Shown here in pieces: positions 24,481-33,503 of a DNA stretch of 64,000 nucleotides. Made by a program: the position numbers and the translations under genes. This DNA is from Vicinamibacteria bacterium (GTDB lineage: Bacteria; Acidobacteriota; Vicinamibacteria; Vicinamibacterales; UBA8438): positions 1-64,000 of the forward strand of contig JAJEEU010000042.1 in the NCBI GenBank assembly GCA_022820825.1, written 5' to 3'. Numbering within the stretch: the stretch's first letter is position 1; the number at the start of each line of letters is the position of its first letter. Below the pieces are notes generated by a model. That model did not search any database, had not been told where the DNA came from, and saw only the letters and a list, made by a program, of their open reading frames with translations.

Positions 24481-25749
24481 CTAGTTGCCCAGGTCGAGAG
24501 CCACCACGTCCTGGCGGTCGCGGACGTACAGGGTGCTGCCGACCAGGGTGGGAGGCGTCCAGGCGTTCGAGGTCAGTATCTCCGCGCGCGCGTGCACCTG
24601 GAGGCCGTCGTTGGTGGCCGACGCCAGCGCGATCTCGCCGTCCTCGTCCACGATCACCAGGAGCCCTCCGGCGTCGAGCAGGTGCGCGCGGGCAAAGCTG
24701 CGCTCGCGCCACACCTCCGCACCTGTCTCCGCGTCGAGGGCGGCGATGAAGGCCGGGCCGAAGTCCCCGGTGCTGCCGAGGATGAGATTGCCCATCCGCA
24801 GCGCGTTGCCGAAGTGCACCCGCATCCGGCCGTTGTGCCAGGCTTCGTTCGCCGTCGTGCGCTGCCCGCCCCGATTCAGGCGGATCAGCCGGCTGCCGCC
24901 GTCGTACGCGGACGAGACGAACAGCGTGTTGTCCGGGCCCCACAGGGGCAGGCTGATGTTGAGGCCGAGCTCGTTCGCGTGGGGATGGCTCCAGAGCCGC
25001 CGGCCGTCCGCCGGGTCGAGGCCGACCACTTCCTGCTGGCCGAGCACGACCAGTTGCGTCTGGCCGTCGACGTCGATCAGCAGCGGGGAGCCGGGCGCCA
25101 GGTCGAACTCGGGACTGCGCCAGACCACGGCCCCGGTGCCGCGGTCGAATGCGACCACCCCGCGTCCACCGCCGCCCAGCGGCTGGATGACGGTCTCGCC
25201 GTAGGCGATCGGGCTCGAGGCGAAGGCGTTGTAGTTGTCCAGGCCGAACTCGTCGACGAGGTCGTGCGCCCACCGCAGCGCGCCCGTCCGCGCGTCGAGC
25301 GCGTGCAGGTGGCCGTTCACGCCGATGGTGAACACGCTGCCGCCGGCCAGCAGCGGGCTGGCATAGGGTCCCGGTCCGGCGGAGTTCAGCCACACGTCGA
25401 AGTAGCCGTTGTGCAGCAGCGGCGCGTCGTAGGCATGCCGCCAGCGGGTGGCGCCGGTGGCGGCGTCCAGCGCGACGATCACCTCTTCGTCGCCGTTGCG
25501 GTACATGGTGAACAGCAGGTCGCCGTCCGCGAGGATCGACGAGTACCCTTCGCCCAGTGCGCGGCGCCAGAGTTGCGCGGGGCCGCCCGCGCCCCACGTG
25601 CGGGGGATGTCCGCGTCGGCGATCCGGAAATTGCGCTGCGGCCCGCCCCACTGCGGCCAGGCCGCCGGGGCGGGGTCCTGCGCCGTAGCGGCGACGACCA
25701 GCAGCGCCGCCAGCTCGATGGCCGCGATTGCAATCAGCGCTCGGTACAT
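24481..25749 (-). CDS. secreted PQQ-like beta-propeller protein
   Basis: A 422-residue exported protein. A signal peptide (about 1-23, ending VVAATAQ) is followed by WPQWGGPQRNF and a propeller with blades such as LDAATGATRWRH, LDARTGALRWAH, FDRGTGAVVWRS and LDAETGAEVWRE. It belongs to the same broad BamB/PQQ-like group as the proteins at 945 and 12059. It is the first gene of a minus-strand unit with the phosphodiesterase and the isocitrate-lyase-family gene, and lies 43 bases downstream of tRNA-His, which reads the same way. Confidence 0.8.
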   Translation of the reverse strand: MYRALIAIAAIELAALLVVAATAQDPAPAAWPQWGGPQRNFRIADADIPRTWGAGGPAQLWRRALGEGYSSILADGDLLFTMYRNGDEEVIVALDAATGATRWRHAYDAPLLHNGYFDVWLNSAGPGPYASPLLAGGSVFTIGVNGHLHALDARTGALRWAHDLVDEFGLDNYNAFASSPIAYGETVIQPLGGGGRGVVAFDRGTGAVVWRSPEFDLAPGSPLLIDVDGQTQLVVLGQQEVVGLDPADGRRLWSHPHANELGLNISLPLWGPDNTLFVSSAYDGGSRLIRLNRGGQRTTANEAWHNGRMRVHFGNALRMGNLILGSTGDFGPAFIAALDAETGAEVWRERSFARAHLLDAGGLLVIVDEDGEIALASATNDGLQVHARAEILTSNAWTPPTLVGSTLYVRDRQDVVALDLGN

Positions 25750-25792
25750 GCGGATGTGTGCGGCGGACGGTGCCGCGGCGAGACGCGACAGA

Positions 25793-25868
25793 TGGGGTGA
25801 GTGAGGGGATTCGAACCCCCGACATCCGGAGCCACAGTCCGGCGCTCTACCGCTGAGCTACACTCACC
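25793..25868 (-). tRNA. tRNA-His (anticodon GTG)
   Basis: Read on the minus strand: extra G at -1 paired with discriminator C73 (the His identity element), acceptor GTGAGTG with CACTCAC, anticodon stem CCGGA/TCCGG around loop CTGTGGC (anticodon GTG), T-arm GGGGGTTCGAATCCCC, encoded CCA. Confidence 0.96.
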
Positions 25869-25981
25869 GTAACCGTCCAAGCTTACCCGATCGCCGGCCG
25901 CGGTTGCGCCGCCGCCGGCCGGCCGCCATTTTTCTCGAACCCGTCCGGCGCCTGTCCGCGTCCAATGGCAGGACCCGTTGC

Positions 25982-25987
25982 TACAAT
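25982..25987 (+). promoter_or_regulatory. -10 box of the small secreted protein gene
   Basis: TACAAT, five of six matches to the -10 consensus, 41 bases before ATG 26029; a GGGAAGGAA ribosome-binding site follows at about 26012-26020. The -35 region is not recognisable. Confidence 0.45.
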
Positions 25988-26028
25988 CAGTTGAACCCGG
26001 CCGGATCCGGCGGGAAGGAAGTGGAACG

Positions 26029-26391
26029 ATGAAACGTGCATTGACGGTCGCGTTGTTCGTGGCGGCGTGCGGCGTCGCAGGCCTCGGGGCGCAGGAGGAC
26101 GTCAGCGGGAGTTGGGCTATGGTAATCACCAACCCGTTGCAACTCACCAACGATGTGCCGCTGACACTGGAGCAGGACGGTGAGGAGCTGACCGGCAGGG
26201 CCGGCGACACGCCTCTCAGAGGTACGGTCGAGGGCGATGCGATTACGATGGCCTATGACGTCCCGGAGACGCAGGTCGGGCCGATGACGCTCACCTTCGA
26301 GGGTACGATCGACGGCGACAGCATGGAGGGGACCGTCACCTTCGGCCATTTCGCCAGCGGCACCTGGACGGCCGCCAGGGAAGAAGAATAG
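26029..26391 (+). CDS. small secreted beta-rich protein of unknown function
   Basis: A 120-residue protein with a signal peptide (about 1-21, ending GLGAQ). The mature part is a run of short beta-strands with repeated phrases (LTLEQDGEELTGRAG, GTVEGDAITMAYDV, LTFEGTIDGDSMEGTVTFG), suggesting a small barrel or lipocalin-like fold. I recognise it only as a type common in Acidobacteriota; its job is unknown. Strong ribosome-binding site and a good -10 box indicate that it is its own transcription unit. Confidence 0.75.
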   Translation: MKRALTVALFVAACGVAGLGAQEDVSGSWAMVITNPLQLTNDVPLTLEQDGEELTGRAGDTPLRGTVEGDAITMAYDVPETQVGPMTLTFEGTIDGDSMEGTVTFGHFASGTWTAAREEE

Positions 26392-26424
26392 GACCGGCGC
26401 GCACGTGCGGCGCCCACATTGCTC

Positions 26425-27678
26425 ATGCCCGCCGGGATCGGCACGACGGATGCCCTGCAGGCCGCGCGCGTCATGGTCGACGCGTTCCGGCTGTCGACAA
26501 CGCAGAACGATGCCGCGGGCATTCTGTCCGGGATACTCGACGGTCTGGCCGAGCTCGTGCGCCTCGATGCGGCGGGCGTCTACATCGTCGACGCCGCGGG
26601 CCGCAAGTTGCGGCACAGCTTGATCCGCGGCTGCGACCTGCCCGTCCCGGACATCGAGGCGCCGTTCGACGGCCAGGGCGTCGTCGGCACGGTGCTGGCC
26701 ACGGGCCGCCCGGTGCGCCTCGACGCCGATTCGCCGGCAACCTCCGAAGGGCGGGGCTGCGCCCGTTCCCGGCTCGTGGTGCCCATACTGGGCGCGTCCG
26801 GCGGGGTGCTCGGCGCGCTGGACGTCTGGTCCGACGAGCCGGACGGCTACGACGCCGACGCGGCGCAGTTGCTGACCACGTACGGACTGGCGGCCGCCGG
26901 CGCCATCGAGAGCGCGCGGTTGCAGGCCGAGGTCGTCCACAAGCGCCGCATGGACGACGACCTCGCGCTGGCCCGCCAGGTGATGCGCGACCTGCTGCCG
27001 AACAACGCTCCCGACCTGCCCGGATTCGACATCGCCGGCAGCCATACCAGCTCACATGCAGTCGGCGGCGACTACTACGAGTTCATTCCGCTTGGCGACG
27101 ACCGCTGGGGCGTCGTCATTGCGGACGTTGTCGGCAGGGGCATTACGGCGGCGCTGCTCGTGTCGGCCATCCGCGCGTCGATTGCGTCGCTGGTCGGGCA
27201 CGATCTGGCCGTGCGCGCGATCATGAGGCGGGCGAACCGCTTCTTCAACGAATCCGTGGAGGAGGGGAAGTACGTCACGCTGTTCTACGGGGTGCTCGAC
27301 GTCCGGCATGGCCGCTTGTTGTACTGCAACGCGGGGCATGTGCCGCCCGTCCTGCTGCGCAGCGGCGGCGGCGTGGAGCTGCTGGAGGACGGCGGCGTGC
27401 CGCTGGGCCTGTTCCCGGCGCCGCGCTATGTCGACGGCTACGCCACGCTGGAGGCGGGCGATCTGCTGGCGCTCTACACGGACGGCGTGGTCGAGGCCAT
27501 GGATCAGGAAGAGCGGCAGTACGGCCTGGACCGCTTCGTGGCGACGCTGGCCGGCGCGCGCGACGCCGGCGCCGGCGAGATCTGCAGCGCGGTGATGCGC
27601 GACGTGCGGCAACACGTCGCCGGCGGTCACACGGACGACTGCAGCCTCGTTGTAATCAAGGCGAGCCGCGATGCCTGA
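26425..27678 (+). CDS. GAF domain PP2C (SpoIIE/RsbU-type) phosphatase
   Basis: A 417-residue signalling protein. Residues about 10-165 form a GAF sensory domain (FDGQGVVGTVLATGRPVRL, SRLVVPIL); residues about 190-417 form a SpoIIE-type serine phosphatase with the metal-binding motifs VGGDYYEFIP, VVIADVVGRGITAALL, CNAGHVPPVLL, LYTDGVVEA and HTDDCSLVV. Such proteins dephosphorylate anti-sigma factor antagonists in partner-switching systems, but no anti-sigma or STAS gene is adjacent. ATG 26425 or TTG 26419 can start it. Its end overlaps the HupE-like gene by eight bases, so the two are co-expressed. Confidence 0.88.
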   Translation: MPAGIGTTDALQAARVMVDAFRLSTTQNDAAGILSGILDGLAELVRLDAAGVYIVDAAGRKLRHSLIRGCDLPVPDIEAPFDGQGVVGTVLATGRPVRLDADSPATSEGRGCARSRLVVPILGASGGVLGALDVWSDEPDGYDADAAQLLTTYGLAAAGAIESARLQAEVVHKRRMDDDLALARQVMRDLLPNNAPDLPGFDIAGSHTSSHAVGGDYYEFIPLGDDRWGVVIADVVGRGITAALLVSAIRASIASLVGHDLAVRAIMRRANRFFNESVEEGKYVTLFYGVLDVRHGRLLYCNAGHVPPVLLRSGGGVELLEDGGVPLGLFPAPRYVDGYATLEAGDLLALYTDGVVEAMDQEERQYGLDRFVATLAGARDAGAGEICSAVMRDVRQHVAGGHTDDCSLVVIKASRDA

Positions 27679-29041
27679 TCGCCGGGCATCCCGTGGAGCG
27701 CGGGGCCTGATCGCCGTGGGTCTGCTCGTGGCGGGACTGTTGCTGGCGCTGCCCGCGCGGCCCGTCGCGCACGACATCCCGGTCGACGTGACGGTGCAGG
27801 CGTTCGTGGCGCCGCAGGGCGATCGCCTGCGCCTGCTGGTGCGCGTCCCGCTGGAGGCCATGCGGGACTTCATCTTCCCGCAGCGCGGTCCCGGCTACCT
27901 GGACCTGGCCGCCGCCGACTCCATGCTGCGCGACGCGATCATGGTCTGGGTCGGGGACGGCCTGGCCGTATACGAGGAAGGCCGCCTGCTGGCCGATCAG
28001 CGGTTGCAGGCCGTGCGCGTCTCGCTGCCGTCAGACCGTTCATTCGCCAGCTACGACAGCGCCCTGGCGCACGTCACCGGACCGCCGCTGCCGGTCGACA
28101 CGGAGATCGTCTGGCAGCAGGCGGTGCTCGACGCGCTGTTCGAGTATGAAATCGAGTCGGACGAGTCCAGGTTCGCCATCGATCCGTCGCTCGGACGGCT
28201 CGGCATCCGCACGATCACGGTGCTGCGGTTCGTGCTGCCGGACGGCGCCGTGCGGGCGTTCGAGTGGTCCGGCAATCCGGGACTCGTCCAGCTCGACCCG
28301 CGCTGGCACCAGGCCGCCCTGCGCTTCGTCGCCCTCGGTTTCGAGCACATTCTCGACGGCATCGACCATCTGCTGTTCCTGGCCTGCCTGGTCATTCCGT
28401 TCCGGCGCTTCATGCCGCTGGTCGCCATCGTCACGTCGTTCACCGTCGCGCACTCGGTGACGCTGATCGCGTCCGCCTTCGAGCTGGCGCCGGATGCGCT
28501 GTGGTTCCCGCCGCTGGTCGAGACCCTCATCGCACTGTCGATCGTCTACATGGCGTTCGAGAACATCGCCGGCGTGCGGCTGCGGCGCCGCTGGTTGATC
28601 ACCTTCGGCTTCGGGCTGGTCCACGGCTTCGGCTTCTCGTTCGCGCTGCGCGAGACGCTGCAGTTCGCGGGCTCCCACCTGTTGACGTCCCTGCTGTCGT
28701 TCAATGTCGGGGTGGAGCTGGGGCAGTTGCTGGTGCTGGCAGTGCTGGTGCCGCTCCTGCACCTGCTGTTCCGCTACGCGGTCGCGGAGAAGCTCGGCAC
28801 CATCCTGCTGTCAGCGCTGGTGGCGCACACGGCCTGGCACTGGATGACGGAGCGCGCCGCGCAACTCGCGCAGTTCCAGTTCGAGCCGGCGTGGCCCGCG
28901 TTCGACCTGTTGCTGCTCGCCAGCCTCATGCGCTGGGCGATGCTGCTGCTCATCATCGCCGGCCTGCTCTGGCTGATGCACATGCTGTTCCCGCAGCCGG
29001 ACGCGGGAGAGAAGACCGGCGCAAGCGCTTCTAGCGGCTGA
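27671..29041 (+). CDS. HupE/UreJ family membrane protein
   Basis: A 456-residue protein. A signal peptide and periplasmic N-domain (about 1-215) are followed by about seven membrane spans. Conserved His residues of the family are present: GFEHILDGIDHLLFL, TVAHSVTL, GLVHGFGFSFAL and the VAHTAWHW segment. HupE/UreJ proteins are thought to move nickel or a related metal, but the long-N-domain version seen here is widespread in bacteria without hydrogenase or urease genes, and none is nearby. It starts inside the phosphatase gene (eight-base overlap) and converges with the next gene, overlapping it by 11 bases. Confidence 0.82.
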   Translation: MPDRRASRGARGLIAVGLLVAGLLLALPARPVAHDIPVDVTVQAFVAPQGDRLRLLVRVPLEAMRDFIFPQRGPGYLDLAAADSMLRDAIMVWVGDGLAVYEEGRLLADQRLQAVRVSLPSDRSFASYDSALAHVTGPPLPVDTEIVWQQAVLDALFEYEIESDESRFAIDPSLGRLGIRTITVLRFVLPDGAVRAFEWSGNPGLVQLDPRWHQAALRFVALGFEHILDGIDHLLFLACLVIPFRRFMPLVAIVTSFTVAHSVTLIASAFELAPDALWFPPLVETLIALSIVYMAFENIAGVRLRRRWLITFGFGLVHGFGFSFALRETLQFAGSHLLTSLLSFNVGVELGQLLVLAVLVPLLHLLFRYAVAEKLGTILLSALVAHTAWHWMTERAAQLAQFQFEPAWPAFDLLLLASLMRWAMLLLIIAGLLWLMHMLFPQPDAGEKTGASASSG

Positions 29042-29957
29042 CGACGAACGTCACGTCCTCGTACGTCTGCAGCCCGCCGTCGTGGGCCAGGCAGCGCAGC
29101 ACGTAGGTGCCCGGCTCGCTGAACGTCGCGCGCGTCAACCAGCGGTTCCCGGGCGGCGGCGGCGGCGTTTCGAAGCCGTCGGACCAGGGTGAGCCCCCGC
29201 CGTCCCGCATGTCCTCCCAGGTCTTGAGCTGCGGCGGGTCGAACACGACCTCGCCCGGGCCGCGGTAGACGATCCACGAAAGGCGCAGGCCGGTGGCCGC
29301 GTGCGGCGCCACGCGGCCGCCGCCCCGCACGCGGATGCCGCGGGTCTGGCCGGGCAGCGGGCGCGGCTCGGGCTTGCCGTCATCGGTGGCGACAGCTTGC
29401 AGCGTGACCGGCTCGCCGGCGCTCACCGTTCTGCGGCGCGCGCCTTCGACTTCCAGCCTGGGGCGGATGTTGCCCACGACGCTGGGGTGGAAGCCGGTCC
29501 CGCCGGCCCCGCCGAAGTTGGCCATGATGGCGACGTCGTTCAGCTCGTACTCCGACCGCAACGTGCCGTACGCGGTCAGGGTCTCTCCCTGCGTCTGCAG
29601 CGTCCAGATCAGTTCGCTGTCGCCGAAATCGGCCGGCACCTTCACGCGGAACACGAAGCGGTTGCGGCGGGGGTAGAAGTGCGCCGGCTGGCCGCGGTCC
29701 GGCTCGCCCGGACTGAAGTGGTTGTCCGCACCGACCGGTACGTCGACCTGCTGCTCCCAGTTGCGGTTGAAGTACCCGAACAGGAGATCGATCGACCCGT
29801 CCGGCTGGCGCTGGAAGCCCTCGTAGACGGGCGCCACGGTCTGGCCGCTGCGCTGGAGTTGCTGCGCGCTGCCGGCCGCAGGCGCCGCGCAGGAGATGGC
29901 CAGGACCCAGCCGGTCAGGCGGCGCAGGCGGAGCGAAATGCGGATGGAAAATCCCAT
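29031..29957 (-). CDS. secreted protein of unknown function with Ig-like C-terminus
   Basis: A 308-residue exported protein. After the signal peptide (about 1-33) comes a beta-rich domain with APVYEGFQRQPDGSIDLLFGYFNRNWEQ and RNRFVFRVKVPADFG; the end (about 200-308) resembles an Ig/PKD-like fold with GEPVTLQAVATDDG and PGTYVLRCLAHDGG. I do not recognise a named family. It is the third gene after a PQQ dehydrogenase and the cytochrome/PHM fusion, so a part in that periplasmic oxidation system is possible. A strong hairpin sits between it and the fusion gene. Confidence 0.7.
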   Translation of the reverse strand: MGFSIRISLRLRRLTGWVLAISCAAPAAGSAQQLQRSGQTVAPVYEGFQRQPDGSIDLLFGYFNRNWEQQVDVPVGADNHFSPGEPDRGQPAHFYPRRNRFVFRVKVPADFGDSELIWTLQTQGETLTAYGTLRSEYELNDVAIMANFGGAGGTGFHPSVVGNIRPRLEVEGARRRTVSAGEPVTLQAVATDDGKPEPRPLPGQTRGIRVRGGGRVAPHAATGLRLSWIVYRGPGEVVFDPPQLKTWEDMRDGGGSPWSDGFETPPPPPGNRWLTRATFSEPGTYVLRCLAHDGGLQTYEDVTFVVSR

Positions 29958-29970
29958 CGGGGCGTGTCCC

Positions 29971-29994
29971 CCCGGGGGAGAGCAGTCCCCCGGG
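29971..29994 (-). terminator. perfect inverted repeat between two minus-strand genes
   Basis: CCCGGGGGA and TCCCCCGGG form a perfect nine-base stem around the six-base loop GAGCAG, six bases after the stop at 30001 and 13 bases before the next start at 29957. No T-run follows. It could end or attenuate transcription so that the third gene is less expressed than the first two, or protect the upstream mRNA. Confidence 0.55.
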
Positions 29995-30000
29995 AAGGCG

Positions 30001-31422
30001 CTACTGCTGGTTCTGGTCCTGGGCGGGCCGATCGGCGGGAAACTCGCTGAGGCTGCACAGCGGACAGCCGACAACCGTCTCGCCCGGCGCGAGCCCGAGC
30101 CGCTCGCGGCGCGCGGCGACCTCCGCCTGGAACTCCTCCTCCGTCAGCGTGATGGCCGGTCCTATGTGGAGCAGCATGTTGTCGATGGAGCGGTGTCCGA
30201 ATCCGGTCCAGTTGCGCGGGTCGACGATGTTCGGATTGGCCGGGGTGTTGTCGAAGTAGCCCGTTCCGCGCAGGATCGTTCCCTTGGGCAGCAGCGGCGC
30301 GGCGTCCTCCGCGTAGAGATACGCCCGGATCCAGTTGTGGTCGTAGCCGGCGCAGCTCAGTGTTTCCGAGCGGCCGCCGTAGATCGCCTCGATGCAGAAG
30401 CGCACGCCCGGCGCATGCATGTGCGGCCCGAACGTGGTCATCCGGGTGTGCTCCTCGACGGTCATGAAGAACTCGAACGCCTGGTCCGCTTCCATCGGCC
30501 GCAGATCGACGTCCGGCGTCCCGAAGCCGAGGCTGCCGAGTTGCTTCGTCGGCTGGTACCCGGCCGGGTGGAACTTGAACGCGACCTTGAGGTACGCGGT
30601 AGTGTCCTCACCGTTCGCGTGCAGGTGGACGGAGTGGTACAGCAGGCTCGAGCCGCCCTTCACGTAACGCCCCACCTCCGGGTCGAACGTCCAGCCGAAG
30701 CGGCCGGTGGTCGTATTCGGCCAGCCGTAATCGCCGAAGGTGTTGCCGTCCTCGTCGAGCATCGTCATCAGCGCGTGATGGAAGATGAACTTGCCGCCCA
30801 CACCGCCCGTGGCGTCGCTGAACTCCTTCACCTGCATCGCCGCGACGTAGCGGTCCTCGTCGATGCCGAGCGCAACCGGCTCGAGCGCGCCCCACCAGTC
30901 GGGCGCCTCCGCCGCCATGGTGACGGCCGGGGTGGTCACGATCAGATCCGGCTCGCCGATGTCCCATTCGTCGGCGCCGGCAAAGGTCCGCGGGGCCGGC
31001 AGGTCGGCCGGATTGCCGCGCGGCGCCCCGTTGTCCACCCAGCGTCCGATCGTCTCGATCTCCGCGGCGCTCAGCGAGACGTCGTCCTTGAAGTCCTGTA
31101 TGCCGACGGTCTTGTCGATGAACCAGGGCGGCATCTTGCCGACCGCGCCCGTCTGGCTCGTCCGTTGCCTGATGCTGCGCGCCCAGGGGCGGACCTCCTC
31201 GTAGGTCATGAGCGACATCGGCGCCATGGAGCTCGGGCGGTGGCAGTTCTGGCAGCTCCGCTGCAGGATCGGCGCGATGTCCTTCGTGTAGGTCACCTCG
31301 CCGCGCTCGGCCGCGTCCGCCGTCGCGGGCGGCAGCGCAATTGCGGCCGCCAGGATGGCGATGCCGGCGCCGCTCGCCTTCATCCGTCTGATCCAGTGCG
31401 TCCCGCTACGGTCCATCAGCAT
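30001..31422 (-). CDS. c-type cytochrome fused to a PHM-like copper monooxygenase domain
   Basis: A 473-residue exported protein. After the signal peptide (about 12-38) a monohaem cytochrome domain carries CQNCH (57-61). The rest resembles the two-domain copper fold of peptidylglycine alpha-hydroxylating monooxygenase: His215-His216 in IFHHALM, His266 and His268 in SVHLHANG, His334 and His336 in GPHMHAPG, and Met416 in DNMLLHIG, in the same order as the CuH and CuM ligands of that family. The haem could supply electrons in place of ascorbate. ATG 31422 is chosen for its GGAGGAAG ribosome-binding site at 31424-31431. It lies 44 bases after the PQQ dehydrogenase gene in one likely operon. Confidence 0.7.
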   Translation of the reverse strand: MLMDRSGTHWIRRMKASGAGIAILAAAIALPPATADAAERGEVTYTKDIAPILQRSCQNCHRPSSMAPMSLMTYEEVRPWARSIRQRTSQTGAVGKMPPWFIDKTVGIQDFKDDVSLSAAEIETIGRWVDNGAPRGNPADLPAPRTFAGADEWDIGEPDLIVTTPAVTMAAEAPDWWGALEPVALGIDEDRYVAAMQVKEFSDATGGVGGKFIFHHALMTMLDEDGNTFGDYGWPNTTTGRFGWTFDPEVGRYVKGGSSLLYHSVHLHANGEDTTAYLKVAFKFHPAGYQPTKQLGSLGFGTPDVDLRPMEADQAFEFFMTVEEHTRMTTFGPHMHAPGVRFCIEAIYGGRSETLSCAGYDHNWIRAYLYAEDAAPLLPKGTILRGTGYFDNTPANPNIVDPRNWTGFGHRSIDNMLLHIGPAITLTEEEFQAEVAARRERLGLAPGETVVGCPLCSLSEFPADRPAQDQNQQ

Positions 31423-31466
31423 GCTTCCTCCGCCGCTGCCGTCAGCGCCGTATTGTCGCATACGGT

Positions 31467-33473
31467 TCACGCTCCGGGTAGCGCGAAGGCGATGAGCTCA
31501 CCGAAGTGGCCGCCGCCGCTCACGGCAACCACCAGGTATTGCCGGCCGTCGACCACGTAAGTCATCGGCGAGCCCGTCTGCGGCGCGGGCAGGTAGACGG
31601 CGCCTGCCTCGGCGCCGCTGGCCTTGTCATACCCGCGCAGCATCGCGCCGCGGCGGCCGGACGGCGTGGTGAACACGCCAGGCTCGCCGGCGATCACCAG
31701 CGTTCCGGTCACCAGCGTGCCGACGCTGCCCGGGCGGCCCGTGCGCGGAATGTCCATGCCCTGCAACTGCGGATGGTTGCGGACGTTGTCGGGCGTCGCG
31801 CCGTGCGGCACCTGCCAGGCGATTTCGCCGGCGTTCAGGTCGATCGCCGTGATGCGGCCCCACGGCGGCTTCAGCAGCGGCAGGCCCTGGACGGTCAGCG
31901 CGCCGCCGCCGCTTCCCGCCTGGGCGTTCGGGTCCTGGGCGATGACCGAACCTATGTAGTCCATCTCCGACCGCTCCGGGTCGCGCGCCAGCCCGGCGGG
32001 GAAGAAGTTCGTCGCGGACGACACGTACAGCATCCCCGTCTCCGGATCGAGCGAGCCGCCCGGCCAGTTCACGCCGCCGGCGACGGACGGCACGACCAGC
32101 GTGGCGCGCGGGCCTTCCCAGCGGCTCACCACGGGCGGCGTGTAGATCGGGCCGAGGCGGTAGTGGGAGACCAGCTCCACGGCCTCCGCCCGCAGCTCGG
32201 GCGTGAAGTCGATCAGGTCGTCGATGCCGATGCCCTGCCGCTCGAACGCCGGCGGCCGCGTCGGAAAGGGCTGCGTCGGCGAGTACCACTCGCCCGGCAC
32301 GTCGCCCTGCGGCACGGGGCGTTCCTCGATCGGCCATACCGGCTCGCCGGTGGCGCGGTCGAAGACGAACACCCAGCCCTGCTTGGTCGGCTGCGCGACC
32401 GCCGCGATACGCCGCCCGCCGACCGTGATGTCGGCCAGGATCGGCGCGCACGGCAGGTCGTAGTCCCAGATTTCGTGGTGGGTGATCTGGAAGTGCCAGC
32501 GGCGCTCGCCGGTCCGCAGGTCGAGGGCGACGAGGCTGTTGCCGAACAGGTTGTCGCCCGGCCGGTGCCCGCCGTAGAAGTCGTTGGTCGGCGTCTCGGT
32601 CGGCACGTAGACGAGCCCCAGCTCCTCGTCGGCCGACATCTGGCCCCAGGCGCCGGTGTTGCCCGTGTACGACCACGAGTCGTTGAGCCAGCTCTCGCGA
32701 CCGAACTCGTCCGCCGTCGGCACGGTATGGAAGATCCACAGCCGCCGGCCCGTGCGCACGTCGTAGCCGCGCACGTAGCCCTTCACGTTGCGGGGACTGG
32801 GCGGCACGACGTCGGCCGGGGGGTTGTTCGCGGCGTGCGCTGCGCCGATGACAACGACGTTGTTGGCGATGATCGGTGCGGCCTGCAGGCCGATGTCGGC
32901 ATCGACCGCATCGATCTCCTGGTCGTTGTCGCGCCGCAGGTCGACCATGCCGTCCTGCCCGAAATCCGGGACCGGCCGGCCGGTCCGCGCGTCCAGCGCG
33001 ACCAGCGCGTAGCCCGGCGTGACGTACACGATCCGCTCGTCCGCGCCGTCCGTCCAGTACGCCAGTCCGCGGCCGGACAGCCTGCGCGGCGCCGCGTCGG
33101 CGCGCGCGCCCTCGTCGACGCTGAACACCCACTTGAGCTCGCCGGTCGCGGCGTCGAGCGCGAAGACGGCGCGGCGCGTGCCGCCCGTGGCGTACAGCAT
33201 GCCGCCGACCACGAGCGGGGTCGCCTGGTAGTACGGCTCGGGGCGCGGCCCGAGATTGCTCGTGCTGAAGCGCCACGCGACTTCCAGCTCGCTGAAGTTG
33301 GCGGCGTCGATCTGGTTCAGCGGCGCGTAGCGCGTATTGGCGAGATCCGCGCCGTAGGTCGGCCATTCGCTCCCCGCGCCGGTTGTTTGTGCCGTGGCGG
33401 GCGCTGCCGCCAGCAGGCTGGCCAGAAGCCAGACCGCGGTCCGGCGAGAGAGATTCCGCTGATGGAGTTTCAC
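31467..33473 (-). CDS. PQQ-dependent dehydrogenase (quinoprotein GDH/ADH family)
   Basis: A 668-residue exported quinoprotein with an eight-bladed propeller. A signal peptide (about 1-28, ending PATAQ) is followed by EWPTYGADLANTRYAPLNQI, the standard opening of this family. Further signatures are WRFSTSN, ALDAATGELKWVF, GYDVRTGRRLWIFHTVP, FQITHHEIWDYDLPCAPIL and the C-terminal GGRQYLVVAVSGGG-like strand. There is no cytochrome domain, so electrons must leave through a partner; the cytochrome fusion in the next gene is the obvious candidate. Start GTG 33473 is chosen because the signal peptide begins there. Substrate is unknown. Confidence 0.88.
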   Translation of the reverse strand: MKLHQRNLSRRTAVWLLASLLAAAPATAQTTGAGSEWPTYGADLANTRYAPLNQIDAANFSELEVAWRFSTSNLGPRPEPYYQATPLVVGGMLYATGGTRRAVFALDAATGELKWVFSVDEGARADAAPRRLSGRGLAYWTDGADERIVYVTPGYALVALDARTGRPVPDFGQDGMVDLRRDNDQEIDAVDADIGLQAAPIIANNVVVIGAAHAANNPPADVVPPSPRNVKGYVRGYDVRTGRRLWIFHTVPTADEFGRESWLNDSWSYTGNTGAWGQMSADEELGLVYVPTETPTNDFYGGHRPGDNLFGNSLVALDLRTGERRWHFQITHHEIWDYDLPCAPILADITVGGRRIAAVAQPTKQGWVFVFDRATGEPVWPIEERPVPQGDVPGEWYSPTQPFPTRPPAFERQGIGIDDLIDFTPELRAEAVELVSHYRLGPIYTPPVVSRWEGPRATLVVPSVAGGVNWPGGSLDPETGMLYVSSATNFFPAGLARDPERSEMDYIGSVIAQDPNAQAGSGGGALTVQGLPLLKPPWGRITAIDLNAGEIAWQVPHGATPDNVRNHPQLQGMDIPRTGRPGSVGTLVTGTLVIAGEPGVFTTPSGRRGAMLRGYDKASGAEAGAVYLPAPQTGSPMTYVVDGRQYLVVAVSGGGHFGELIAFALPGA

Positions 33474-33503
33474 GCCCTGTAGACTAACCGCGGTCGACGG
33501 GTC

